Positions 44,101 through 62,928 of a stretch of 64,000 nt of DNA are shown piece by piece. Every line of letters begins with the position of its first letter. Within the stretch, counting starts at the first letter, position 1. The notes beneath the pieces were generated by a model. The model was given only the letters and a program-made list of their open reading frames with translations, searched no databases and was not told where the DNA came from. Position numbers and translations under genes: made by a program. This stretch comes from Heterocephalus glaber. Taxonomy: Eukaryota; Chordata; Mammalia; Rodentia; Bathyergidae. Location of the stretch: the NCBI RefSeq assembly GCF_000247695.1, contig NW_004624795.1, positions 3,876,280 through 3,940,279 of the forward strand, given 5' to 3'.

Positions 44101-47100
44101 AGGAAGCCACAGGACAGGTAGAGGAGAAGGTGTCGCTGTCCTTGCACTGCACCTCCCTGCCCTAGCACGTCAGCCCCAGGCCTGGTCCCTGTCCCAGGGC
44201 GGCACCTTGGGAGGAGGGATGGCCAGGCCACTGCTATATCCAGTCGCGCCCCCAGTCTAGGCCGAAGAACTCTCCTTCATAGTTTGACTTAATTGAGAAC
44301 GTGGGTGCCAGCGAGATGAGCCCCCTTAAAGCAAATGAGACAGAGTAGTGGAGGAAGACTTCAGGGCAGTGTAGCTCTTCACCAGGTATGAGTGTCGCTC
44401 CTGAACCTGTCCCCACCCCGCTGATGGGAGTGCAGGCATGGCAGGGCAGTGCCCCTGCAGGGGTGGCCTTGGCATTGAAACCACCGGAGCATCGGGAGGC
44501 AAGAATCCCCTTACCAGGCCGGGCAAGGGTGGCGGAGCTGAGCCAGCAAGAGCACAGCTGACTTGGGCCCGCAGAGGGGGCTGCATGGGACGTAGGGACC
44601 CTGACGGGGGTGGGGTCGGGCGCCAGGGCCTCTGCTGTGGCACTGGCAGGGGAGGTCCCTGCAGCCCCTCTGAGGGCCACTCCCCAGCTGAGCGGCCTGG
44701 CCCGGAGCTGTTGTCCCAAGCCGACATGGTGGGGCGCCTGCCCGGCCCCTTGCTGCCACAGCCTCAGTTTCTGCATCTTGGGACCTGACTGCGCCCAAGC
44801 CGGAAATGAGGCATGGAGGCTGCTGCTCCGGGAGGAGGTGGGAGGTGACTCAGAGTTCTGAAAATGGTGCTGGAGCCTGGGGGGCGCAAGGAGGGACAGG
44901 CAGGGAGAGGGGGACCTCGGCAGCCACTCGGCCTCTCCTCACCAAGGACACCCTTTTTGAAGGTGCTCCTCTAATCTTGTTCCTTTGCCAAGGGACACCC
45001 GGCGCCCCTCAGTCCTTCAGACTTAGCTGCCCCGTGAAGGTTGCGCTGTCCTTCACAGAGTTGGAGGAGGTGTTAGGTGACGGTAAAGGGAACGCTAGGC
45101 TGCGTGCAGTGCTGCGTGCCTGTGATCCCAGCACGCAGGAAGCTGAGGCAGGAGGATCTCAAGTTCAAGGCCAGTAGACCAGCCTAGGCAACAGTGAGAC
45201 CCCATATTAAATCAGTGAGAGATGAGGAAAAGGCTGGACATTTCTGTGAGCCGATCCTTGTGATGTGGTGTAGTCGGGTTTGGGGCCCGCTGGGGTCTCC
45301 CAGAGGTCTGCTCGGTGATACCTGCCCTGGTCCACTTGCCCCTTCGCTGCCTGCTTGAGGAGAGGCAGGGACAGCAGGGTGCAGGGCATGGTGGGTGGAG
45401 ATGAGGGGCCACCTCCTGCTTTGGGAGGCTTTTCCAGCGCCCGGCAGGACGGACCGGACCGTGGGATGCTGTCCGCTTGCCCTTTCTGGGGCGTGGTCTG
45501 TGTCACTCAGGCGATGGGGCGTTCACTCCGCCCCCTTGTGGCGCAGATGGCGACTCAGAGGGCAGACGAGTGGCCGCTCCCAGGGTCAGGATGCCCCCAG
45601 GCTGTGAGGCCAGGGCTGGAGCCCAGCTGCCCGCAGCTCAGGCTGCCATGGTTTGTGGGTGCTCTCTGGGGTAGGAACAGAGGCAGGGTCAGGACCCCAC
45701 TTGGTGCTGTCTGGGATTGGGGCGGGGCTTAGGAGCAACAGGGAAGGGGAGCGTTGGGCTCCCTGGAGTCGGAGTCCTGGCTGGCGGTGGCTTTGGTGCA
45801 GCCCGCGCTGCTTTCCTTTGGTCCCTCAGAACTCGGTGACACGCAGCGCCCCCATCAACAGTGACAGTCAGGGCCGGTGTGGCACGCGTTTCCTCACCAC
45901 CTACGACCGGCGCTTCGTCATCAAGACCGTCTCCAGTGAGGACGTGGCCGAGATGCACAACATCCTGAAGAAGTACCACCAGGTATGGCGGGCTCCCAGG
46001 GTGACGGGGGGGACGCGGTGGGGTCCCAGCTGCCATGCCTCCCCCCCATCTGCTTCCACTGGAGCAGAGGAGATAGCGGGGCCACCTGAGCAGTGGTGAC
46101 AGGAGCTTCTGGCCCTGGGTCCCACAGAGGCCTGGGGCGTGGCTTCCTCCTGAGTAGGTGGGAGGGGACTGCGTGTGCCGTGTGGATCCCAGGGACTGCA
46201 CGCGTGGGCCCAGGACCCGGCTGCTCCACAGACCCGCTGGGGCACCCACTGGCGCGAACGGCCCTGGCCCGGTGCTTGGAGGTCCGCAGCCCTCCCCTCC
46301 GCCCTCCCTTCCAGTTCATTGTGGAGTGTCACGGCAGCACCCTCTTGCCGCAGTTCCTGGGCATGTACCGCCTGACCGTGGACGGCGTGGAGACCTACAT
46401 GGTGGTCACCAGGAACGTGTTCAGCCACCGGCTCACTGTCCACCGCAAGTACGACCTCAAGGTAAAGCTCCGCTTCCCAGATCCACGGTGGCTCTGGGGT
46501 CCACACGCCGAGGTCGTGGGGACCGAAGGTCGTTTGAAGTCCAGGTGGTGGTGAGGAGAGGTTATTGCAGCCCTGAGTGTCCCTTACCTAGGTGACAGGC
46601 CATGCTCTTCGACTGGCTGTGGGTTGGGCAGTGGGGCGGGGACGGGCCCTGCGGACACACGCACCCTGGCTTCTGGCCGGGTCTGTGGAGTGACAGCACA
46701 GACAGGACGCACTGGGCCAGGGTACCTCACACTGCTGCTGTCCCCTCCCTCCACTCAGAGGCATGGTTTGCTTTGTGTCCTTGCAGCACCTGTGCCCTCC
46801 TGGCTCTGCCCCATTGGGCCCCTCCCTGCCTTCTGAGGGCTGGTCAGTCCTGCTTCCGAGTGTTAGTGTCTCTGCCTGCACCACGTAGCACCATTGTCAT
46901 TGTTGGGAGTGAGTGATGGTAGTGTAGCCGCTGCTTCCTGGCACATCCCTGTCCAAGCTGGGCGTGCTGGGCCATACCTGCAGTCCCAGCACTCGGGAGG
47001 CTGAGGCAGGAGGACTGCCAGGGGTTCAAAGCCAGCCTGGGCGTCTCAAAAAGCAAAAAAAGGGACAGTTCCTGGTCAATGGCAGAGACCACAGGTCTCC

Positions 47101-49653
47101 ATCTGGCACTTTCTGTTCGCCAAGCACTGGCCGTGTCCCTTGGGCAGTCAGTGCTGTGAGTGGCCGTGGCAGGGTGGTGGACAGGTCGCTGCCCCGCTCC
47201 TCCACACTACCGGCCCCCACTCTGCTCACCTACAACGACATCTCCTGATGGCTCTTGTCCTTGCAGGGCTCTACTGTCGCCAGAGAAGCAAGTGACAAGG
47301 AGAAGGTATGCTGGCATGGAGCATGGGGAAGGTCGCTCGGGTCAGAAACATCTGTGGCTTCCTGTCCCTCCCCCTGGGGAACCCCTGGCCCGGCTCCCAG
47401 ACACGCAGCCTGTCACCATTGGCCCAGGCCTGGGTCTCCGCCCTTACCCTGCCCTTGCTGGCTTCTTCCTACCCTGCCGGGCCAGACAGGTCCCACGTCC
47501 CAGTCCAGCGCCATAGGCTGGCGGCTACCTGAGCCCTGGTTGTGGGAGCTTGGCGGGAAAGGGCCCTTGCCCAGTCCTGTGTCCCACACAGGCCACAGAT
47601 TTGCTGTCCCTGCGCGCCCAGCACCTGGGCGCATGGTTCCCTCCAGGGCTGCCCCTCCTCTCGCTCCCCTTGGCCGCAGCCCGCAGCGGGCCAGGGGCTC
47701 AGCTTGCTGCCTAATGCTGCTGACTTTGTCCCAGGCCAAGGACTTGCCCACATTCAAAGACAACGACTTCCTCAACGAGGGGCAAAAGCTGCACGTGGGA
47801 GAGGAGAGTAAAAAGAACTTCCTGGAAAAGCTGAAGCGGGACGTGGAGGTACTCGCTGACCCCGACCGCACCCTGCCCCAGCACCCAGAGCGGTGCCTCC
47901 GAGACCTCCTTCCAGAGCACAGAGGCAAGCGGGCCGTGGCAGGAGCAGCACATGTCCTTGCCAGGGCAACGCCCGTGAACAGTGTGCAGCGCTTCCCCCA
48001 CTCCGTCCGTGTCCCTCCCTTCTGACATCTCCCAGCTCCCCTCTGGTGGCATCGCCATCACTGGCAGGGTGTCAGGACACCAGCTGCTAGGCTCCCCTAC
48101 GGGCTGGCTCTGGCCCTGGCGGAGTCCCCACTTCCCAGCAGCCTCAGGGCAGTGGAGCTCCCTACGGAGAGGGTCCTGCGGGAGGACGGCGCTGGATTCT
48201 GAGCGTGCCGTCTACCTGGCCCACAGCTCTGGCCTGTCTGGAGCTGGGGCTTGAACCCAGGGCCTTGTGTGTGGTAGGCAACTGTGCTACCACTGAGCTA
48301 CATCCCATCCCCAACCTTCTCTCTTTTTTTTTTTTTTGGTACCGGGGATCGAACTTGGGACCTTGCGCTTGCGAGGCAGGCAGTGAAACCACTGAGCTAA
48401 ATCCCCACTCCAACAGGGTATTCTTTTTTTTTTTTTTTTGTACCGGGGGTCAAACTCGGGTCCTTCCGCTTTCGCAGTAGGTGACGAAACCACTGAGCTA
48501 AATCCCGGCCCCAACCTTCTCTTTTAATAAATCGGGAGCCTGCTCATTAAAAACCAAACCCTACAAACTTTTTTAAATTACGTTTTTTTGTAGTACTGAA
48601 GATTGAACCGAGGACCTTTGCTCTGAGCTACATCTCAGACCTTTATATATATATAATATAAATATTTAAATTTAAATTAAAAATCAATTTTAAATTATTG
48701 ACTTTAAGTATTTAAATTTAAATAAAAATTTAAAATCACATAGTGATAGCATTCATCATATGGAATTTGTACTTGTACATAACGTTTTATACTTCTAGAT
48801 TTTATACCTGATCTCAGTCAGAAGGCCGAGAGGTGATGTATACTTTCAGATTCTGAGACCAGGTCTTGCTGAGTTGCACAGACTGACCTCGAGCTTGGGA
48901 CCTGCCTGCCTCAGCTTCTCAGACAGCTAGGGTTACAGGCAAGCGCCACTCCCCTGGCACTATTTTTTTACTATAAATATAGATAGGCCCCAACTTGTGA
49001 TGGTTTGGCTTAGTTTTCAACTTCACAGTGGTACAAAGTGAAACACATTTAAATTGTGATCTTTGCTTGGGCCAGTGCCTCCGGGCATCCACTTGGCCAT
49101 GCGGTCCTGGTGCCCACGGCCAGTGCTCTGTGTGCATTGTCCAGTAGTGGAGAGATTTCGTGACCCTTCACCGCTTTCTGATGAGAGGGCTCTGGCCAGG
49201 TGGCTCTGTCCGCCTGTGGGCTGCTCACGTGTTCCGGCCCCGTGCGGGGCTGTGTTCACTTGTGTATGGAGTGCAGTGATGTCTTTGCTCCTGTGATGGG
49301 TCTACTGGATGTTACCCCGTTGAAAGTCAAGAACTATCTGTGCAATAATACCTGTCACTTTAAGGGCACAGTTTGGTGGCATTGATATGTTCACCCTGTT
49401 ACACAACCATGACCCACCTCCATCTCGGAACTTTTCCATCTCCTTGTCCGAAACGGTCTCCGAGGAAAAGCTCCCCGCCCCAGCCTCTGGCTGGCGCTCC
49501 CTACGCTGTCCCCGAGTGGACTCCTGCACTGGCCCTCCTTTTGTGGTGGCCTCATTGCTCTTGGCAGGTGACTTCAAGGTTCACCTGTGGACCATGTATT
49601 CAAATTCTGTTTCCTTCTGTACTGGAGATTGAACCCTGGACACTACCACTCAG

Positions 49654-49687
<34 letters not shown>

Positions 49688-51751
49688 CCCTCTTAAACTT
49701 GAATTTGAACCAGGGTTTGTTTAGGTTTTCTGGGCTGGGCTCGAACTTGGACCCCTCTGCCTCTGCTTCTCATGCAGCAGGGGTTTGAGGCATGTGCCCA
49801 TGCCTAGCCGCATGTTTGTCCAAAACTCCTTTGGCCAGGAAGCCTTTGTGATCTCCCCTGCATTCCTTCATCTCGGATGTTCAGTTTGTCTCTCTCCTCC
49901 CTTTCCTGCCTCTCTCTGCTCTGGCTGTCTGGTGAGTTCCAGGCAGTTCACTCCATTCTTCTGTTTCCCTTGCGTGCTGCTCTGTAGTTGTCCCCAGCAG
50001 CTGACAGGGGCGGGTGTCCTGGACCCCATCAAGGAGCTTGCAGTGTTCGGGAAGCGCAGAGCCCTTAGGTGCTGTCACGGGCTCCTCGGTCCCCAGCACA
50101 GTGCTGCCCAGTTTCCTGGTGCTGCAGGTCTGTCTGTGGCTAGGCAGAAGCCTGGCACGGGGCTACTGGTGGCTGGACTCGTTCCCGGCAATGCCGCGTG
50201 CGCCACTCGCTGCTTCCCGACAGCCCTAGACTCGCAGTCTCAAGCCCTCTGCGCCTCTTCTGCAGTACAGGGCACCGTCCCCTTTGCTGGGTCCCGCCCG
50301 GGCCTCAGCTTCCTCGCTCTGCCCTGCAGCCTCTGCCCGGCGGGGCTCTGCCCCCCCCACCCCGCCTCGCCCCGCCCACCCGCAGCGCCCTCCCCCGCCC
50401 TGCTGCAGGGGCTGCCCCTAACCCTCTCCCACCCGCCCCGCCCCACCCCGCCCCAGTTCCTGGCGCAGCTGAAGATTATGGACTACAGCCTGCTGGTGGG
50501 CATCCACGACGTGGAGCGCGCCGAGCAGGAGGAGGTGGAGGTGGAGGAGCGGGCGGAGGACGAGGAGTGTGAGGACGGTGCTGGCGGCCTGCTCTGCTCC
50601 TACGGGACGCCGCCCGACAGCCCCGGCAACCTGCTCGGCTGCCCCCGCTTCTTCGGGCCTGGGGAGTTTGACCCCTCGGTTGACGTCTACGCCATGAAGA
50701 GCCACGAAAGTAAGTAGCCGCCTGCGCGGGCCCGGCTGCCCGCTCCCCAGCCGCTGCCTCGGCCCTCGGGTCCACCCCAGTGCCCACTGAGGCGGGCTCT
50801 GCCCTGGGCGCAGCACAGCCGTGAAGATTAGATACGGTGGGGTGCACTCCTGTCAGCCGAGCTCTCTGGGAGGCTGAGGCAGGAGAGCGGGGGGCGGAGC
50901 TGGGGTGAAGGCCCCGGGTTCTGTACGAAGTACCCCGGGAGAGGAAGAGCAGAGCTCGGGTGTGACGTGCTGGTCCCTCATGGCGCCAGTGTGACAGGGC
51001 TGACGTGAGCCCGATGTGGAGGGGCTCGGGGGCACGCAGCTCTGCTCTTCTCCCTGCCGCCGTCCTCCCGCCCGCCTCCCTCGTCCGCCAGGTGCCCCCA
51101 AGAAGGAGGTTTATTTCATGGCCATCATTGACATCCTCACGCCGTACGATGCCAAGAAGAAAGCCGCACATGCTGCCAAAACGGTGAAGCACGGGGTGAG
51201 CTCTCTGTCCCCGCGGGGCCTGGCTCCCACGCCACGCCAGGGCCGGCGGCTTTCACAGCTGCTCTGGGCTGCCTGCCCCTCCTCCCCAGCTGGCGGGACA
51301 CAACCTGTTTTCTCCTGGTTCTTGGCCCACCAGGCCCTGCCTCCGGCTCCCGTCCCATGGGGCTGCTGGGCAAATTGTGCCTCTTGCTGAGCTGCCAGGA
51401 ATAGCTGTTTCCGTCCCCACGGGCGTGAAGCCACTGTCCTCCGAGCGGTGTCCTCCCCAGAGACCCGAGCCCTCGCCGCCTCCCACCCTCCACCTCCACC
51501 TCAGTGCCTGGGCCTGAGTCAGGGGAGTGGGGCCAGGAAGTTCTGACTCCCTCCAGCCCCTTCCTGGTGGCGCTGGCACCAAGTAAGAGGCCCCCAAGAG
51601 CTAGGCTCCTCCCAGTGGAGCCTCCCACCCCAGGAGGCGGAGCTGACCCTTCCCCGACTCTGTCTTGCAGGCGGGGGCCGAGATCTCGACTGTGAACCCC
51701 GAGCAGTATTCCAAACGCTTCAACGAGTTCATGTCCAACATCCTGACGTAG
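31780..51751 (+). CDS. PIP4K2B: Phosphatidylinositol-5-phosphate 4-kinase type 2 beta
   Basis: Converts PtdIns5P to PtdIns(4,5)P2 in cytosol and nucleus, and can use GTP as phosphate donor. Ten coding exons: 31780-31938, 42797-42894, 43956-44052, 45830-45982, 46315-46461, 47267-47305, 47735-47848, 50457-50709, 51092-51195 and 51671-51751. They give 414 residues (human 416). Seen are the N terminus [20 protein letters not shown], nucleotide-binding Lys150 ([10 protein letters not shown]), the GTP-sensing TRNVF segment with Thr201 and Phe205, [11 protein letters not shown] with catalytic Asp278, an acidic insert ([18 protein letters not shown]), and the type II activation-loop region [20 protein letters not shown]. 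It ends [10 protein letters not shown]. The acidic insert is two residues shorter than in human and is the main variable region. All introns are GT-AG. The Ala residue in the activation loop is the type II mark that separates it from PIP5K enzymes. Confidence 0.97.
34092..34132 (+). repeat. (TTTTG)n microsatellite
   Basis: About eight pentamer units leading into the antisense B1 at 34131, so the repeat grew from the SINE tail. Confidence 0.9.
34750..35210. mobile_element. Probable old interspersed repeat, class unclear
   Basis: GGGGAAAAGGTTTATTTAGC, TCACAGTTTATAGAGGTTTCAG and TGGCAGAGGGGCAACAG recall a dispersed LTR-like repeat of mammals. Boundaries are not visible, and the assignment is from memory. 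Confidence 0.35.
36242..36480. mobile_element. Short Tigger-like DNA transposon relic
   Basis: CCTTGGTTTATGAACTTAAT on the left and GCTTGTGAACCGAAGTATTA on the right are near inverted repeats of each other, as in small non-autonomous Tigger elements. It is non-coding. Confidence 0.5.
38412..38590 (+). repeat. MIR-like ancient SINE
   Basis: AGAGCCTGGGCTTTGG, GACAGGTGGGCCTGGGTTGC and CTCTGCGGCTGGCTTTTCTG follow the MIR consensus order. Confidence 0.55.
41750..42450. promoter_or_regulatory. Candidate intronic enhancer in PIP4K2B intron 1
   Basis: A SINE-free island just before exon 2. Dense AT-core motifs sit in a GC-rich background: TTAGATAACA near 41918, CTAATTAGAC at 42091, CCTTAATTGG at 42101 and CTTTAATTAACAAAG at 42403, with CAGCTG-type E-boxes. 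Function is inferred only from motif clustering and absence of repeats. Confidence 0.4.
48640..48790. repeat. AT-rich palindromic tract
   Basis: TATATATATAATATAAATAT followed by several ATTTAAAT and TTTAAATTTAAAT units, nearly pure A/T for about 100 bases within a GC-rich gene. Confidence 0.85.
48975..49345. mobile_element. Tigger-type DNA transposon relic
   Basis: Left end CCCCAACTTGTGATGGTTTG and right end TGTTACCCCGTTGAAAGTCA (near 49312) follow, in order, the ends of a non-autonomous Tigger family with CAACTTACGATGG-type termini. The centre (GTGATCTTTGCTTGGGCC) also fits that family. It is diverged and non-coding. Confidence 0.6.
49655..49684 (+). repeat. (CA)n microsatellite
   Basis: Fifteen CA units next to a decayed ID remnant (49620-49655). 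Confidence 0.95.
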
Positions 51752-53253
51752 TTACCTGAGACTTTGGCCGGAGGGAGCCCGAGCGAGCATGGAGTTGGGG
51801 CTGGGAGAGGGCGAGGGCCAGGTGTCTGGGGCGCAGGGAGGGTGGGGCAGAGGGGTAACACTGCAGCCTGTGACACTGCTCTAGCCAGGGAGGAGGGGCA
51901 GCGTGTGCTCAACGTGCACGAGTGGCCCTTACCTTCTGCTAACCCTCAATTTGCCCATTTTCGTACCTTGTCACCTTTAAAGACACCTTGGGCTAGAGTG
52001 ACTTGGGGGTTTATCTGGGTTTTGATTCTGAAGTGTGGCTGCTCCAGGTTGCTCCTAATCATGATCTGTGTCATCACCCGGGCCAGCCCCCAGCCCATCC
52101 GCCCGCCCTCTCCCCTTCTGTCAGTCACCCAGCAGCCCAGCACAAGGCCCCTCAGCCACCTTGGCCCTGCTGCCATCCATTGTACCCAGACTAGCTCTGA
52201 TGTTACGGAGTACCGTGGGTCATTTTACCGCCCCGCTCTGCATTCAGGTGAAATGCTCAGTCTTTACTCCTCCACCTTCCTCCAGGGCTGTCCTCCCCAG
52301 GGGCAGGCACTTCCGGGGGGTGGGCGTCTCAGCACCATGAACATCATTCACACTCAGGGTCGCTGGGCCCTGGAGCTGGGACGTCCTCGCCATGGAGCCT
52401 ATCTGCCACCGGCTCTAAGGACTGGAAAGCACCTTCGGCTGGAGGGACCCTGGTGTCTAAATGCTGCCCCTGTGGCAAACCCCAGAAACTGACCGCATCA
52501 AGTGAGGTTTTGTGTGTACCTCCTTCCCTTCCTCATGACCTTGGTGCCCTGCCCGGTGGCCGGAGCTCCAAGCGCTGGGTGCTCTTTGCAGACACCTCGT
52601 CAGGCCCCAGGCTTCCGAGTCCGAGGTTTCTCACCTGGACAGTTACAGCAACAAGTCCTCGCCTTGGGTGTGGCGGCCAAGCCTGGGGTCGCTTCTGAGT
52701 CACTCGAGGTCTGACTTGGGGTCTGACCCCACCCAGCCCCTCACCCCAGACTGTGGCTTCCTGGGAGGGAAGAGTGGGATCGCGAGTCCCTTCAGGGTTC
52801 CCATCCTCGGAGCCCCGGCCCTCAGAACAGAGCCTGTTGTCCTGCTGCAGTTGGAGTAGCCAGTCTGCTCAGAGAAGTGACATTGCCCCAGCCCCACACT
52901 GGAACCGGGGCCTCGCGAGAGGGGGTGACACTGATGGGTGACCCAGAGGGGTACAGTCAGCACTGGAAGGGACAGGCCCCAACTGGCCCGCTCTGCCTGC
53001 TGCAGCAGCTGTGTCCTGCCCACCTGGCCCATAGGTGGCCAGGACCTTGCTGGACTGCAGGACTAGGGGGACCCCGTCCGCCCTCCCCAGAATGGGCAAA
53101 GGCCAGACCACTGCCCTGGCTCCAGGGAGGACAGAGGTGGCTCTGAGTGACGACTGCAGAAGCACTTGGAACCACTCGGCCCATGGAGAAGAGAATCACA
53201 TAGGAAGAATGTTTGGACTCGGTTTCCCCACCTCATAACCAAGAGTGAAATTG

Positions 53254-53336
53254 GGAGCCAGGGATTTAGCTCAGTGGTTCTGCCGACTGCCTGGCAAGTG
53301 CAAGGTCCCGAGTTCAATCCCTGGCACCAAAAAAAA
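53254..53336 (+). mobile_element. ID SINE in the PIP4K2B 3' UTR
   Basis: GGGATTTAGCTCAGTGGTTC to GGCACC plus A tail, in the sense orientation of the host transcript. GAGTGAAATTG repeats at about 53242 and 53336 mark the target-site duplication. Confidence 0.85.
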
Positions 53337-54943
53337 GAGTGAAATTGATCTGCTCCCCACCAGGCCCTGCTGCCTCCGGCCCCAGTCACATGACCATACT
53401 GTGTCCCGGGTGTCAGGTGCCTGCCGCTACGTGACTGCCAGGTATCTAACTTGTTTAACATGGAGTTTTTGTGGATTTTTTTTTTTGTATATTGTTTACA
53501 TTTTGAGAGGTAGCATTCTGTTTCAAATGCTCTTTTTGTTTTTCTGACAGTATTGTTGATCAGGTTGAGACATTTGAGCTGTGGTTTGGTGGATTTTAGA
53601 TTTTTTTTTAAAAGGTCATTCTTCGTGCTATCTTCAAAACCTTGGGTCTGGCCCGCTAATTCCTTTTGGCATCCAGATGTTTAAAAACTATTTATCTTGA
53701 TTTACACAAGTTTTCTCTCTCTGTTTTGATGATAAACATGTTCTGTTTGGCTTGTGGTCTGAAAGAGAACTAATCCCTACCTTTCTGGCTCCCTCCTCTC
53801 TCCAAGTCCTACAACCCCTTCCTGGTCATCCCAGAATGCTTCAGGCTCTCCAGAACAGGGGTGCCGGGCCAGGGCACGGCCGAGGACTGAGGCCAAGGCG
53901 GGCATGAGCGGGTTCCGCTCCGTACCCTCACTTTGCCACTGACAGGGCATCCGGTCACAGCTTTTCCGGTCTGCAGACCCCTGGCGGATAGCCCGGCCTG
54001 TGTTCCACTAATAAACCACTGGTCTCTGCGTCCCCACACAGGCTCCTTCCTGTGCCCTGGGGTGGGGCCCGGGCAGCCAGGCGGCCAGCAGTTCCGGGGG
54101 CAGCGCTGTCCTCGTCTAGCTCAGGGTTACTGGTCTGTGGCCGGCACCATGAGTGGCACTCCAGTTCCCACCACAGGCAGCTCCTCCTCCTCACCCTTTC
54201 CTCCACCGCTCCCTGTGCTCCAGGCCCACACAGGCCTTGGGCTCAGCCGGCCAGGCCTGCCCGAGGGAGGTGACCAAAGACCCAGGCCTTTCTCAGTAGC
54301 CAGTCCCACCCCAGTTGTCTTCTTAGTGATTCAGAAGAGATGGATGTCGGCACCCCCTGCATTTGAGCTGCTCAAGTGTGGGGGCCAGAGGGACCCTCAG
54401 AGCTCTGGCCCCTGACTTGGGGCTCCCCTAAGTCTTGAGACTTCTCCTCTTCATGGCAGCAGTGAGGGAGGGGGTCCTCAAAGAGAAACATCTGGACAGC
54501 ACCCCCAGTCTGCCAGTGTCTGCACGAGAGTGACGTGGCCCAGCCGTCCTCTAGATGTGCCACACAGCAAGGGTGTCCTCACGGGGAATGGAGACTCAGC
54601 CACTCAGCCAGCTCCACAGGGTGCGCTGAGACGCCGGAGGGAGGCTGGGGAGGAAGCTTCTAGACGTGGCCTTGCCCTGCCGCAGCCTTTGGGGAGCCCA
54701 TGCTGCTCAGCACCCCAAGCACGGGGTCTGATCATCATGAACAAAGTTCCTGGTCATGCTCTGGGGGGCAGGAGAAGCCACCACCCAGCACGTGTGACCT
54801 CTCAGTTTCCCACTGCAAGTTCCATTTTTTAAATAGGAATTTTCAGCCCCCTGTGCTTGTCTAATGTCTGCTCTGAACAGTTCGAGACCCTGTTCCTGTT
54901 TTAAACTGCATGCATGTTAAGATGCCTCTCCAACCTGAGGGAA

Positions 54944-54949
54944 AATAAA
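54944..54949 (+). terminator. PIP4K2B: PIP4K2B poly(A) signal
   Basis: AATAAA in GGGAAAATAAACCG, followed by TTTGTGTACACCGCTGTGTG. Confidence 0.8.
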
Positions 54950-54974
54950 CCGTAAAAGCTTTGTGTACACCGCT

Positions 54975-56255
54975 GTGTGATCCTTTGGCAGTGCGCCCCT
55001 CCCCTTTCCCCAAAGGTTTTAGTCAGTGTTGCAGGCAGCTGGGCAGTCAGTGGATGGCCTTGTGTGTGGAGGAGGAAGGGGCGGGGTGCCGACTCCCATG
55101 TTCAGATGCAGGGAGAGGGGTAAGAGCGCAGCGCCTGGCTGCCCACTGTCCCCACCCCCAGCACAGGACTCAGCCAGGAACCAACACCTGGGCTGGGCGG
55201 TGATGCAGCACCTCTGTACCTCCCATTCATCAGACGATTCCACCTGAAAATCTGCTGCTCAAGGTGCCCTCCTGGTCCAGCAGCATCATAGCACCCTAGG
55301 TCTTACCCAGATCTTCTGTCACATGCCTGAAACCCCAGCACTCAGGAGGCTGAGGCAGGAGGATGGCAAATGCAAGCCCAGTCTGAGCAACTTAGCAAGA
55401 CCCTGTCTCAGAATAAAAAGGGCTGGGAAAGTAGTTCAGTACCACACACAGAAACAGATGGACATGGTAGTACACACCCAGTCTAGCACTCTAGAGGCTG
55501 AGGCAGGAGGATCACAGGAGCCCAAAAGCCCAGCTTGGGAGGTGGCTCCAATGACACAGTACTTGTCCTGCGTGCAGGAGGCCCTGGGTCCAATCCTCAG
55601 TACTGCAAAAAAAAATAAAGCGTGTGCTGGAATACGGGAGAGGCTCATATTTGGGAGCACTGTACCAGCAGCCCATTTGTTTGCTGGGGTGTCTACTGAG
55701 GTTGCAAGCTGGGCTCCCCAGGGGAACTTTTAAAAGGAAGGGAAAGCCCCCAGAAGGTCACGAAGGCGGCATCTCAAGATAGGACTGTGGCACCAGAGTG
55801 CTGTTGGCTGCAGGCAACCGCAGTACGCTGAGAGGTGTGCATGGGCACTGGGCCACATTTCTGCCTGAAACAGCAACAGAAGTCTCAGTTTTGTGGTGAG
55901 CATGGGGAGGAGGCTGGGCTTTGGCGCTGAGTGGAACAGGTTGGCATCCGGGCACCCCCTAACCTGAAGTGGCCTTGGAGGAGCTGTTTAACGGCCCTTC
56001 ATCTCTAAAGGGCTCTGCAGGATTCAATCCCTGAGGGCACAGCACAGGCATCTGTCACCCCACAGCCCGGAGGAGCCCGGATCGAGAAGAAAGCCCTCCC
56101 GGGTACAGCTGAGCGGGGAGAGCACTGCTTGAAGCCCAGGGTGCAGTCCCCTGCAGCAAAAGAGAAAAAGGAAACTGAGGGCTGAGCGAAGCTCTAGGTC
56201 TTTGTACCTCCCCAAGTGGGACAGAATGGTGGGAAAGCATCCAAGACCACAAAGC
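54975..56255. other. Tail-to-tail spacer between PIP4K2B and PSMB3
   Basis: Convergent 3' ends about 1.3 kb apart. Decayed B1/ID units are at 55311-55435 (+) and 55460-55610 (+). The remainder shows no gene. Confidence 0.7.
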
Positions 56256-56275
56256 AGGAACGAAAGAAAGGCTAC

Positions 56276-56281
56276 TTTATT
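56276..56281 (-). terminator. PSMB3: PSMB3 poly(A) signal
   Basis: TTTATT on the plus strand is AATAAA for PSMB3, 33 bases after its stop codon. The 3' UTR is therefore only about 50 bases. Confidence 0.9.
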
Positions 56282-56314
56282 AAAAAAAAGAAAAAAGAAG
56301 GTTCCAGAACAGGG

Positions 56315-62928
<6,614 letters not shown>

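Larger units (their letters stand above)
42895..50456 (+). repeat. PIP4K2B introns 2-7: repeats
   Basis: B1 at 43420-43525 (+), 43700-43780 (+), 45100-45212 (+), 46961-47062 (+) and 48855-48960 (-). Intron 7 (47849-50456) carries an old ID at 48240-48315 (-) and two tandem young IDs at 48322-48415 and 48424-48513 (-). The direct repeat CCAACCTTCTCTTT lies on both sides of the pair (about 48312 and 48512). Introns 3-6 are otherwise single-copy and GC-rich. Confidence 0.75.
51752..54970 (+). other. PIP4K2B: PIP4K2B 3' UTR (about 3.2 kb)
   Basis: No splice signals or coding exons are seen after the stop at 51749-51751. A single young ID element is embedded at 53254-53336 (+). TATTTATCTTGATTTACAC and GATGATAAACATG near 53690-53740 suggest an AU-rich portion. 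The extent is inferred from the first good poly(A) signal. Confidence 0.65.

Noticed and set aside
47255..48025. 256-codon open frame
   Set aside because: It is PIP4K2B exons 6 and 7 read through introns 6 and 7. The splice sites at 47305/47735 and 47848 are clear, and the intronic parts do not match the kinase.
49785..50717. 310-codon open frame
   Set aside because: Only 50457-50709 is exon 8; the rest is intron 7 sequence without protein similarity.
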